DNA of 64,000 nucleotides from NCBI GenBank assembly GCA_900470445.1, contig UCAU01000010.1, positions 31,987-95,986 on the forward strand, given 5' to 3'. The notes under the pieces are model-generated. The model ran no database searches. It saw only the letters and a program-made list of their open reading frames with translations, and was not told where the DNA came from. The position numbers were made by a program, and so were the translations under genes. The DNA comes from Hyphomicrobiales bacterium. Its GTDB lineage: Bacteria > Pseudomonadota > Alphaproteobacteria > Rhizobiales > Devosiaceae. Shown here piece after piece: positions 33,191 to 41,492 of the stretch (position 1 is its first letter; each line of letters starts with the position of its first letter).

Positions 33191-34197
33191 CACAAGCCTC
33201 CATTGAGGTGGCAGCGGACACGACCGCCCGCAGTGGCGGTCTCGCCCGGCGCAATGGTCCGGCATATATCCATCACCTGGCCGCAACGCGGGTTAAAATG
33301 GCAGCCACTGGGCCGCGCGGCCGGCAAGGGTGGTGCCCCGCTTATCGAGGGCAGCCGCCCGACCGTACGATCGGCCCGCGGCACAGCTTCCAGCAGGCCG
33401 GCCGTATAGGGATGCGCCGGGCCGCTGAACAGGCGCTCGGCATTGTTCTCTTCGATGATTCGCCCCGAATACATCACCATTACACGGTCCGCAAAGCCGG
33501 CAACGATACCCATGTCATGAGTGATCAGCAGCACGGCCAGCCCCCGCTGCCGCGATATCTCGTCCAACAGGTCAAGTACGCGCTCCTGCACCCGCACGTC
33601 GAGCGCGGTGGTCGGCTCGTCCGCGATCAGCAATTGCGGCTCGCCAACCAGCGCCATCGCCAAAACCACGCGCTGCCGCATGCCGCCGGAAAATTCGTGC
33701 GGATAGGAATTGAGCCGTTCTGCGGCGCGATCCACCTTGAGCTCGTCGAGCACATCGAGCGCGCGCTGCCGCGCCTCACGTTTGCTGACGCCCCGGATGC
33801 GCAGCGTCTCCGCCACCTGATCGCCGATGGTCATCAGCGGATCGAGCGAGCTCATCGGGTCCTGGAACACCATTCCCATGCCGCTGCCACGCAGCCCCGT
33901 CATCTGCCGCGGCGACAATCCAAGCAGATCCGTGCCGTCGAAGTCGATCCGGCCCGACAGCCGTACCCGGCTGTTGAGGCGCATGATGGCCTGCGCCGTG
34001 ACCGACTTGCCTGAGCCGGATTCGCCCACCAGGGCCACGCGCTCGCCCTTGCGGATAGTGAAACTGACGCCATCGACCAGCCGCACGCTATTGTCGCGAT
34101 CGCCAATTTCCACCGTCAGGCCATCGACCTTGAGGAGCGGCGCCGCGTCTGCCGCCATTGCAGGCTTGCCTTCGGTGACGATCGTATCCACTCCCAT
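33190..34197 (-). CDS. Peptide-type ABC importer ATP-binding protein (OppD-like)
   Basis: A 335-residue ATPase with Walker A GESGSGKSVTAQAIMRL, signature FSGGMRQRVVLAMAL, Walker B LLIADEPTTALDVR and the C-terminal oligopeptide domain ending in CHFNPRCGQVMDIC. It forms a heterodimer with the OppF-like subunit. One base separates its ATG from the stop of the permease gene, so the operon is tightly packed. Confidence 0.95.
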   Translation of the reverse strand: MGVDTIVTEGKPAMAADAAPLLKVDGLTVEIGDRDNSVRLVDGVSFTIRKGERVALVGESGSGKSVTAQAIMRLNSRVRLSGRIDFDGTDLLGLSPRQMTGLRGSGMGMVFQDPMSSLDPLMTIGDQVAETLRIRGVSKREARQRALDVLDELKVDRAAERLNSYPHEFSGGMRQRVVLAMALVGEPQLLIADEPTTALDVRVQERVLDLLDEISRQRGLAVLLITHDMGIVAGFADRVMVMYSGRIIEENNAERLFSGPAHPYTAGLLEAVPRADRTVGRLPSISGAPPLPAARPSGCHFNPRCGQVMDICRTIAPGETATAGGRVRCHLNGGL

Positions 34198-34198
34198 T

Positions 34199-35047
34199 TC
34201 ACGCCCTCAGCGAAGGGTCGCGACGGACCTGCATAATGTCCGCCAGCAATGCGAATGCGACGGCATTGATGACGATGGCGGCGCCCGGCGCTGCCACCGA
34301 CCACCACGCGATCGACATATAGCCGCGCGCGCCCGAGATCATCGCGCCCCATTCGGGGCTGGGCGGCTGCGCCCCCACCCCGATGAAGGACAGGCCCGCC
34401 AGGATAAGCATGGTGAAGCTGATATCGCCGGCCCATTTGACGATCAGGACGTCGAGAGAATTGGGCAGCACATGCTTGAGCATCAGCCGCGTCCGCGACA
34501 CTCCCAGAATGCGCGCGCTCTCGACAAAGGGCTGTTCCATGGTCTGCCGCATGGTCGTGCGCAGAATGCGCGCCGTCATCGGCCATCCGGTGACGGCCAG
34601 CGCGATAATGCCCGATTGCAAGCTCGGGCCAAGCACGGTCGCAATCCCCAGCGCAACCACCAGTCCCGGCAACGACTGGCCAATATCGGTGATGCGCATT
34701 AATAGCTCGTCGACCCAGCGCGGTCCTACTGTCGCCAGAGTTGCCACGATCATACCGATGACCGAATAGAGCGCCACCACCAGAACCGTCGACAGCAGCG
34801 ACAGCTGGGCACCGGCAATCAGTCGCCAGAAAATGTCGCGCCCCTGATCATCCGTCCCCAGCCAATGGCTAGCGCTTGGCGGCATCAGGGTCTCGATCAT
34901 GTTCGAGGTATAGATGGAATCCGGCGCCAGCAGCGGGCCGATAAGCGCCAATAGAAACAGGATGGCGACGACGCTGAATATCGTCATTTCGTAGGCCGAG
35001 AACCGCGATTTGCGGCGTAGGGAAGTTCTGGGCATAACCAGTGTCAT
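34199..35047 (-). CDS. Peptide-type ABC importer permease (OppC-like)
   Basis: A 282-residue permease. MTIFSVVAILFLLALIGPLL is the first helix, LMPPSASHWLGTDDQGRDIF is the family block, and ESARILGVSRTRLM is the EAA loop. The ATG at 35047 overlaps the stop of the OppB-like gene (TAATG). It pairs with OppB to form the pore. Confidence 0.95.
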   Translation of the reverse strand: MTLVMPRTSLRRKSRFSAYEMTIFSVVAILFLLALIGPLLAPDSIYTSNMIETLMPPSASHWLGTDDQGRDIFWRLIAGAQLSLLSTVLVVALYSVIGMIVATLATVGPRWVDELLMRITDIGQSLPGLVVALGIATVLGPSLQSGIIALAVTGWPMTARILRTTMRQTMEQPFVESARILGVSRTRLMLKHVLPNSLDVLIVKWAGDISFTMLILAGLSFIGVGAQPPSPEWGAMISGARGYMSIAWWSVAAPGAAIVINAVAFALLADIMQVRRDPSLRA

Positions 35048-36075
35048 TATGCGCGCCCCCGCAATTGAGCACCGCGAATGCGCGGATCGAGCATCAGCGT
35101 GACCACATCGGCCAGTAAATTGACCAGGCACACGGTGATGCCGACAAACATCACGGCGCCAAGCACCGCATAGGTGTCCTTGAGCGCCACCGCATTGGCG
35201 AGGAAACTCCCCACGCCACGTCGCGCGAACACCGTTTCGACCAAGATCGCACCACCGACCATGCCGCCAACCAACGTGCCGATCAGGCTGACCGTGGGCG
35301 GCAGCGAATTGGGCAGAGCGTGGCGCAACACGATGCGAGAGGTCGAGGCCCCCTTTGCCCGCACCGGCAGCACCAGATCGGAGGCAAGCACTCCCAGCAA
35401 CGTTGCCCGCAGCATGCGATAGACCTGCGAGGCGAACGGCACCGCGAAGACGAAGGCGGGCAAAATCAGATAGCTCAGCGCATCGAAAAACGCCGGAAAA
35501 TCTGCGGCCAGTAATGCGTCCAGCGTCGGCATACCGGTAACGTTGGGCGGCGCGACGCCAAACGAGTGCTGGCCGGAAATCGGGGCAAAGCGCCAGACGC
35601 TGCCCAGCAAATATTGCAGCATCAGTGCCAGCCAGAATGCCGGCATGGCGCCGCCGACCACCGCGACGATACGGCTGACGCCGTCAAACGCCCTGCCCCG
35701 ATATGTGGCCGCGATCAGCGCCGCCGGAAACGCCATCACCAGCCCCAGAATGGAGGCGAAGAGCATCAACTCCAGCGTACTCGGCAGCACGGCAGCCAGT
35801 TCGTTGAGCACCGGCTTGGCCGATACGACCGAGGTCCCCAGGTCGCCGTGCATGATCCGGCCGATAAAGGTGAGATATTGCTCGGGCAGCGGCAGGTCGA
35901 GACCCAACCGCTTGGCCACCGCCGCCACCTGCTCCTGGGAAGCACCGGGGCCAGCGGCGACCTGCGCCTCATCGCCAGGCAGCAGCTTGATCATGATGAA
36001 CACCAGGCTCGCTAATCCCCACAATGTGAGAACTGTCATGATCAAGCGTTGTCCAATGAGGCGCAGATAGCTCAT
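35047..36075 (-). CDS. Peptide-type ABC importer permease (OppB-like)
   Basis: A 342-residue permease with six predicted helices. MSYLRLIGQRLIMTVLTLWG is the first helix region, QEQVAAVAKRLGLDLPLPEQY the periplasmic loop, and VRAKGASTSRIVLRH the coupling loop. It follows the binding-protein gene by 7 bases. Confidence 0.95.
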   Translation of the reverse strand: MSYLRLIGQRLIMTVLTLWGLASLVFIMIKLLPGDEAQVAAGPGASQEQVAAVAKRLGLDLPLPEQYLTFIGRIMHGDLGTSVVSAKPVLNELAAVLPSTLELMLFASILGLVMAFPAALIAATYRGRAFDGVSRIVAVVGGAMPAFWLALMLQYLLGSVWRFAPISGQHSFGVAPPNVTGMPTLDALLAADFPAFFDALSYLILPAFVFAVPFASQVYRMLRATLLGVLASDLVLPVRAKGASTSRIVLRHALPNSLPPTVSLIGTLVGGMVGGAILVETVFARRGVGSFLANAVALKDTYAVLGAVMFVGITVCLVNLLADVVTLMLDPRIRGAQLRGRA

Positions 36076-36082
36076 GTGCCAG

Positions 36083-37654
36083 CTACTTCGTCAGCAGGTC
36101 GTAGTCGAGCGGAGCGAAGTTGCCGTTGATGCTGACCGCGCCGACCGAAGGGTCGGACAGACGATCGGAGCGATAGGCAACATAAGAGCCGGCCCAATAC
36201 ATCGGCATGAACACGGAATCTTTCTCGAGGATTTCCTGGGTCTGCTTGTAGAGGTCGCAGCGCTCGTCGGGATTGGCACTGGCCACGGCTTTGCCAAGCA
36301 GGGTGTCAACTTCAGGATTGCTGTAGCCGGCGCGGTTGGTGCCGATGGCCGTCGAGACAAAGGTCTTGGTCAGGAACACGCCCGGATCGGGGAACAATGA
36401 ATTCTCCGACAGCAGCATCATCTGTGGGATTTGCGTCTTGTCCTGCAGCAATTGCAGATAGTTCGGGAAGGCGATCGGCTCAAGGTTCAGGGTCACCCCG
36501 ATATCCTTGAGGTTCGATTGCAGCAGGGTTGCTTCCTGCACCTGATCCTCGAACGAGGGCTGGAAGCGCAGGGTGATCGTCAGGTTGCTCACCCCGGCTT
36601 CGGCGAGCAAAGCCTTGGCCTTTTCAACATCGCGCGTCACTGTGGGGAAATCCGGCCGGCAGGCCAGTGTGTCGGGCAGCGGGCCCGCAGGCAGGCTACC
36701 CTTGCCGCGATGGATGCCCTGCAGCGCACCCTCGTAATCATAGGCAAGGCGGATGGCCTCACGCACTTTGGGATCCGCGGTCGGTCCGGTCGAAGTGTTG
36801 AAATAAATGCCGTTTACCTGCGGCGCAGGACCATAGACCACCGCGACGCCAGGCTCGTTGGCGACCACATCCAGATCGCGCTGCAGGATGTTGCGGCCCA
36901 CATCGATATTGCCGATTCTAAGCTCATCGCGCTTGGGCGCGCTTTCGTCTGAACGGCGGAACAACAGGGACATGGGCCGGTCGCCGCGATCGCCCCAATA
37001 TCCCTCTGCCCAGTCGAGCGTGATGTCATTGCCGTTGATGGAGGTCAGCGCATAGGGACCGCTGCCCGCGTCGTTCGCGGCAAGCCAGGCCTGCGCGTCA
37101 TCAGCACCCGCATTGGCCGTCGCGAGGGCGGAATTGATGATGTAGATGCGGCTCAGCGAAGTCAGGAACAGCGATGACGGCTTGGTCAGCTTGATGGTGA
37201 AATGCGTATCATCGGTGATTTCGGTGCTGGCATAGACGTCGATATAGGAGGCGACGCCCGTGGCCAGCCGCTTGATGCGGTCGAGCGAATAAGCAACGTC
37301 CTTGGAGGTGATGGGCGTGCCATCGTGAAACTTGGCGCCGTCGCGCAAAGTAAAGCTGATCGCCGATGCGTCCGGGGCGACCTCATAGGACGATGCCAGA
37401 TCACCGATCACGTTGAGGGCAGCGTCATAAGTAATCAATGGGCTGTAGATGCGCGCTGTTAGATCGTTGGTCTGGAAATAATTGGCCGAAATCGGGTCAA
37501 GCGTATTCACCGCACCCGCGCCGGAAATGATCACCGTATTGGCCCGGTCTGCGGCAAAAAGCGAGGAAGTGGCCATCAGGCCGCCCATCAATCCCACCCC
37601 GAGCATGGTCATGAACTTCACGCCTGAGCGTGACAGGTGTTTCCGTTGCGGCAT
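36083..37654 (-). CDS. ABC importer substrate-binding protein, family 5 (second system)
   Basis: A 523-residue SBP_bac_5 protein. An N-terminal signal peptide (MPQRKHLSRSGVKFMTMLGVG, cleavage near LFA-AD) is followed by NTLDPISANYFQTNDLTARIY and the family block ISFTLRDGAKFHDGTPITSKDVAYSLDR. It is the first gene of the second peptide-type operon and faces the racemase-led operon across 298 bases that contain two GTATAC sites. Similarity to the first family-5 protein is only at family level, so the two importers probably carry different ligands. Confidence 0.93.
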   Translation of the reverse strand: MPQRKHLSRSGVKFMTMLGVGLMGGLMATSSLFAADRANTVIISGAGAVNTLDPISANYFQTNDLTARIYSPLITYDAALNVIGDLASSYEVAPDASAISFTLRDGAKFHDGTPITSKDVAYSLDRIKRLATGVASYIDVYASTEITDDTHFTIKLTKPSSLFLTSLSRIYIINSALATANAGADDAQAWLAANDAGSGPYALTSINGNDITLDWAEGYWGDRGDRPMSLLFRRSDESAPKRDELRIGNIDVGRNILQRDLDVVANEPGVAVVYGPAPQVNGIYFNTSTGPTADPKVREAIRLAYDYEGALQGIHRGKGSLPAGPLPDTLACRPDFPTVTRDVEKAKALLAEAGVSNLTITLRFQPSFEDQVQEATLLQSNLKDIGVTLNLEPIAFPNYLQLLQDKTQIPQMMLLSENSLFPDPGVFLTKTFVSTAIGTNRAGYSNPEVDTLLGKAVASANPDERCDLYKQTQEILEKDSVFMPMYWAGSYVAYRSDRLSDPSVGAVSINGNFAPLDYDLLTK

Positions 37655-37952
37655 TCTTCTGCTCCCTGCGCAGCGAGTGTGGCAGCCCGATCTTATCAGG
37701 ACTTACGTATACATACAGAACGCCAATCGAACACACTTCTAAAAAGTCGTCAATAGCATGAATCAGCCCAAAAATTGGGCAGATGTGGCCAAATTTCAGG
37801 CATTTTCGCTGGTTTTATGCCCAGTGCGTGTGCTCGCTCGCAGGGAGTCACCGGATCAATTGTGAAAATCCCAGTTGAAATCGTATACAAAACTTTCTAC
37901 CAAGACGGTACAAACTGTGTATGCGAGAGCTTTCAAGGTGAGTTTGCGCGCG
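37655..37952. promoter_or_regulatory. Divergent control region with GTATAC sites
   Basis: This intergenic region lies between the leftward importer operon and the rightward racemase operon. It contains ACGTATACAT (GTATAC at 37707-37712) 53 bases before the binding-protein gene, and TCGTATACAA (GTATAC at 37883-37888) 65 bases before the racemase gene. The symmetric placement, one site per promoter, fits a common regulator. GTATAC alone is short, so chance is possible. Confidence 0.45.
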
Positions 37953-38726
37953 ATGACAAGGCCGGAAATCCTGCTGATCAATCCCAACACGTCCGCCGAA
38001 ATCACCGAGTCGATCCGGCTGCTGGCTATCGATGAGGTTGGTGATGCAGCAACATTTAGTGCGGTCACCGCCGATTTTGGCGCCCGCTACATTTCCTCGC
38101 GCGCCTCGGTCTCGGTTGCCGGTCATGCCGTGCTCGACGCCTATGCCGCAACGCTGGCACGAGGTATTCGCCCGGACGCGGTCATCATCGCCTGTTTCGG
38201 CGATCCCGGCCTTGATGCATTGACCGAAATTGCTGGCGTGCCCGTTTATGGTTTTGCCGATGGCGGCATCGAGGCCGCCGCCGCGCTGTCGGGAAAATTT
38301 GCCATCGCCACCATCGGCACGGCCTGGCACGACATGTTGCTTGAACTGGTACACAAGCGCGGACTGGCCGACCGGCTGGCCGGCATTATCGCCCTTGGCG
38401 AGGACAGCCGCGATCCCGCCATTGCCGGTCCGCAGATCGCCGAACGCACTTTCGCCATTGGCGCCGCACGCGTCATTATCGGCGGCACGGGGCTTATCCC
38501 GACCCTTGATCACATTGCCCAAAGCGTCACGCTGCCGGTGATCGACCCCCACCGCACGACCATACGCATGGCACTCAGCAATGCCCTGGCCGGTCTCGCC
38601 GCTACCAGCAGCTACAGCGCGGACGGCCCGATCTTCAACGGCCTGTCGCCATGGCTGTCCGACCTTTTGACCAACGGCCCTGCCGGCGTCGCCAATACAA
38701 CCACTCCCGAGGAAACCATCAAATGA
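37953..38726 (+). CDS. Hydantoin/Asp-Glu racemase family protein with one catalytic Cys
   Basis: A 257-residue member of the hydantoin racemase family (start ILLINPNTSAEITESI). The first active-site Cys is C81 in IIACFGDPGLDAL. The second, normally in a GCAG(M/L) block, is replaced: the sequence is IIGGTGLIP with Gly178 at that place. A two-base racemase mechanism would be lost, so a decarboxylase- or isomerase-like role is possible. The ATG at 37953 is used; a GTG five codons upstream, closer to AAGG, is an alternative. It overlaps the next gene by four bases. Confidence 0.85.
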   Translation: MTRPEILLINPNTSAEITESIRLLAIDEVGDAATFSAVTADFGARYISSRASVSVAGHAVLDAYAATLARGIRPDAVIIACFGDPGLDALTEIAGVPVYGFADGGIEAAAALSGKFAIATIGTAWHDMLLELVHKRGLADRLAGIIALGEDSRDPAIAGPQIAERTFAIGAARVIIGGTGLIPTLDHIAQSVTLPVIDPHRTTIRMALSNALAGLAATSSYSADGPIFNGLSPWLSDLLTNGPAGVANTTTPEETIK

Positions 38727-40024
38727 ACGCACTCCAAGCAGCGGCGGCCCCGACCAGCAATCAGCGCGGCACCCATATCGTGCCTGGCCGCCATGCGGTC
38801 AGCCCGTTCAACTTCATGCCTGAAGTCACCGCCGGCTTCGAGATCCCCACGCCGCTGGGCTTGATCGACAGCACCATCCGCAAAGTGATCTACACCGTCG
38901 GCGTCCGCCCCAGCCCCAGTGAGTTGATGGCCATCGGCGAGATCCTTGACGAACTCGGCATCGAGGAAGAAAGCCTCAATGTCTGGTTCCGCAGCGGCGG
39001 TGCCGATCCCCACGAAATGCAGGCCGCCCGCACGATTGCCGGTGGCGGTTTCAAATTCAAATGCAACATCTTCACCGATACGATGCTCGGCAATGGCGAA
39101 ACGCCCATGCCACTGATGAAGCAGACCATCGACATGTTTGCCGAGATGGGCTTCAAACTGTTCAATCCCGGTCTGCTGCAGCCCCCCACCCCGGACGCCC
39201 ACCAGCGGCTGGTCGAGCAGATGCACGAAATGTCGGACTATATCCACGCCGCCGGCATGGAATGGAACCTGACCGTCGCCAATTGCGCCCGGCGTGATTT
39301 TGGCAGCCTGATGGCCCTGACCAACGCCGCTATCGACGCCGGTGTGCGCCGACTGGATCTGATGGATTCAACCAGCGCGCTCTCGCCCCAGGCCATGGGC
39401 CATTTCGTGCGCACCTATCGCGCCGGCATGAGCAAGCCGACGCCGATGACCATGCATACCCACGACGATTTCGGCATGGCGACGGCCGGCACCATTGCTG
39501 CCGTTCTGGCTGGTGCCTCCCCTGATGTGGCGCTGAATGGGGTGTCCTACCGCTCGGGCTTTGCTGCGCTTGAGGAAGTGGTGCTGGCGCTCGACGTGCT
39601 CTATGGCGCCGATACCGGCATCAGGCTCGAAAAACTGCAATGGGCGTCCGATCGCTTGGCCGATATCATGAAATTCCCCGTGCCGCCGCTCAAGCCGGTG
39701 GTCGGTGCGCATCAGTTTCTGCGCGAAGCACCGCACGATATCGTGCGGATCAGCGCCGATCAGGGCGAGACGGAATTCGCCGCCATGGGCAGCAGCGTCG
39801 CTCCCGGCCTGACCGGGAGCAAATATCATTGGGTCTGGGCCGCAGGCGGCAACGGACAGGTGGCCCGCACCGTCGCCAGGGAATTGAACATCGAGCTGAC
39901 GGACGCCCAGGTCGAGAAGGTCATTGCCCTGGTCGAAGCCAGCATCGCGACGCTGACGAGCTATCCCAAATGGGCAACTCCCGACGAGGTCCGGGCCATC
40001 GTGCGCAGGGTCGCCGCCGCCTGA
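38723..40024 (+). CDS. DRE-TIM metallolyase family protein (HMG-CoA lyase/LeuA-like)
   Basis: A 433-residue TIM-barrel protein of the HMGL-like family. The D-x-T-x-R motif is seen as IDSTIRK (D49, R53), and the metal histidines as MHTHDDFG (H245, H247). NGVSYRSGFAALEEVVLAL follows as in homocitrate/isopropylmalate synthases and HMG-CoA lyase. The RDGxQ part of the motif is altered to RKVIYTVG, and the LeuA regulatory domain is absent. It likely performs an acyl-CoA aldol cleavage or condensation at the end of the pathway. Translation is coupled to the racemase-like gene (ATGA). Confidence 0.83.
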   Translation: MNALQAAAAPTSNQRGTHIVPGRHAVSPFNFMPEVTAGFEIPTPLGLIDSTIRKVIYTVGVRPSPSELMAIGEILDELGIEEESLNVWFRSGGADPHEMQAARTIAGGGFKFKCNIFTDTMLGNGETPMPLMKQTIDMFAEMGFKLFNPGLLQPPTPDAHQRLVEQMHEMSDYIHAAGMEWNLTVANCARRDFGSLMALTNAAIDAGVRRLDLMDSTSALSPQAMGHFVRTYRAGMSKPTPMTMHTHDDFGMATAGTIAAVLAGASPDVALNGVSYRSGFAALEEVVLALDVLYGADTGIRLEKLQWASDRLADIMKFPVPPLKPVVGAHQFLREAPHDIVRISADQGETEFAAMGSSVAPGLTGSKYHWVWAAGGNGQVARTVARELNIELTDAQVEKVIALVEASIATLTSYPKWATPDEVRAIVRRVAAA

Positions 40025-40088
40025 GATTGCCAGAAAGCGGGCGCCGGCGACGACGCCCGCCTTGCCTGCATGAATGCGGATTAGGCCC

Positions 40089-41492
40089 ATGCTTTCGCAA
40101 ACCAGAACCATCGCCCTTCTCGTGGCGGCAGCGTTGTTCATGCAGATGCTCGACAACGCCATCGTTAACACCGCAATACCCACCATGGCCAAAGCCTTCG
40201 GCGTCCAGCCGCTGGCCATGACCGCCGGAATTACCGTCTATATGCTGACCATGGCGGTGTTCATTCCCATCGCCGGTTGGATGGCCGACCGGCTCGGCGC
40301 CCGCCAGGTCTTCCTTTCGGCTATCGTGGTCTTCACCCTCGGCTCGCTGTTCTGCGGCATTTCGCAGGATTTGGGTCAGTTCATTCTGTCGCGCATCGTG
40401 CAGGGCATTGGCGGCGCCTTCATGGTGCCGGTCGGCCAGATCATCGTCTTGCGCAGTGCCGAGCGCGGCGAATTGCTGCGGGCCCTCTCGCTCATCACCT
40501 GGCCGGCGCTGTTCGCTCCGGTGCTGGGCCCTACGATAGGTGGTTTCATCACCACCTATCTGTCGTGGCGCTGGAATTTTTTCATCAATATCCCACTCGG
40601 GCTGATCGCCCTGGTGCTGGTGCCAAAATTCATCCCCGATGATGGCGTGCGGCTCGATCGTCCGCTCGATTGGCCCGGTTTCATCCTGTCCGCCCTTGGT
40701 ATGGGAGCGCTGCTCTCGGGGCTCGATGGCCTCGTGCATGGTGAGGCCGATCTGGCCCTCGCCGGCAGCCTTATCGCCATCGGCGCCGTGCTCTGCGCAC
40801 TCGCCGTCCGCCACATGTTCACGGCAAAAAATCCGCTGCTCGACTTTGCTGCCTTTCGGGTCGATACCTTTGCGCTCTCCACCCTGTTATGCGGCAGCTA
40901 TTATCGTGTTGCGCTCAATGCCATGCCGTTCCTCTTGCCCCTCTTGTTCCAGGTCGGCTTCGGCCTCGATCCGTTCCAGGCGGGCAGCCTGATGATGGCT
41001 TATTTCGCCGGCAATCTAGGGGTGAGGATGATCACCACACCGGTGTTCGAGCGCCTGGGTTTCCGCACCGCCATGTTCGCCAATGGCCTGCTCAGCGCCC
41101 TCGGCGTTGGCCTTTGCGCAGCCCTGACGGCCGTGACGCCGGCTCCTCTGGTCATCGCGCTACTAGTCTTCGGCGGCGCCACCCGCTCCCTGCATTATAC
41201 CGGCCTCAATGTTCTGGCCTTCATCGACATCCAGCCCGAGCAACGCAGCTCCGCATCCACGCTCGCCACCATGCTGATGCAGATCACCATCCTGATGGGC
41301 GTCGTGGTCGGCAGCCTCTGCCTCAACCTGTCCCAGGCGTTGCGCGGCGCCGGCCAGCTGCAGCTCGTTGATTTCCAGCTCAGCTTTATTGGCCTGGCCG
41401 GGCTGACGATCGTCTCCGCCTTCATGTGTCTGCGGCTTCGCCGTGATGCCGGCCATATCCCCGCGGCGGAGCCAGAGCAGGTGATCCCATGA
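40089..41492 (+). CDS. MFS transporter, DHA2 (EmrB/QacA) type
   Basis: A 467-residue carrier with about 14 membrane helices. It begins RTIALLVAAALFMQMLDNAI, with the DHA2 motif in QMLDNAIVNTAIPTMAKAFG and WMADRLGARQVFL as the loop 2-3 signature. Members export drugs or metabolites by proton antiport. Placement inside a catabolic operon suggests uptake or export of the pathway compound or a toxic intermediate. ATG 40089 is used; ATG 40074 is an alternative and neither has a strong ribosome site. Confidence 0.9.
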   Translation: MLSQTRTIALLVAAALFMQMLDNAIVNTAIPTMAKAFGVQPLAMTAGITVYMLTMAVFIPIAGWMADRLGARQVFLSAIVVFTLGSLFCGISQDLGQFILSRIVQGIGGAFMVPVGQIIVLRSAERGELLRALSLITWPALFAPVLGPTIGGFITTYLSWRWNFFINIPLGLIALVLVPKFIPDDGVRLDRPLDWPGFILSALGMGALLSGLDGLVHGEADLALAGSLIAIGAVLCALAVRHMFTAKNPLLDFAAFRVDTFALSTLLCGSYYRVALNAMPFLLPLLFQVGFGLDPFQAGSLMMAYFAGNLGVRMITTPVFERLGFRTAMFANGLLSALGVGLCAALTAVTPAPLVIALLVFGGATRSLHYTGLNVLAFIDIQPEQRSSASTLATMLMQITILMGVVVGSLCLNLSQALRGAGQLQLVDFQLSFIGLAGLTIVSAFMCLRLRRDAGHIPAAEPEQVIP

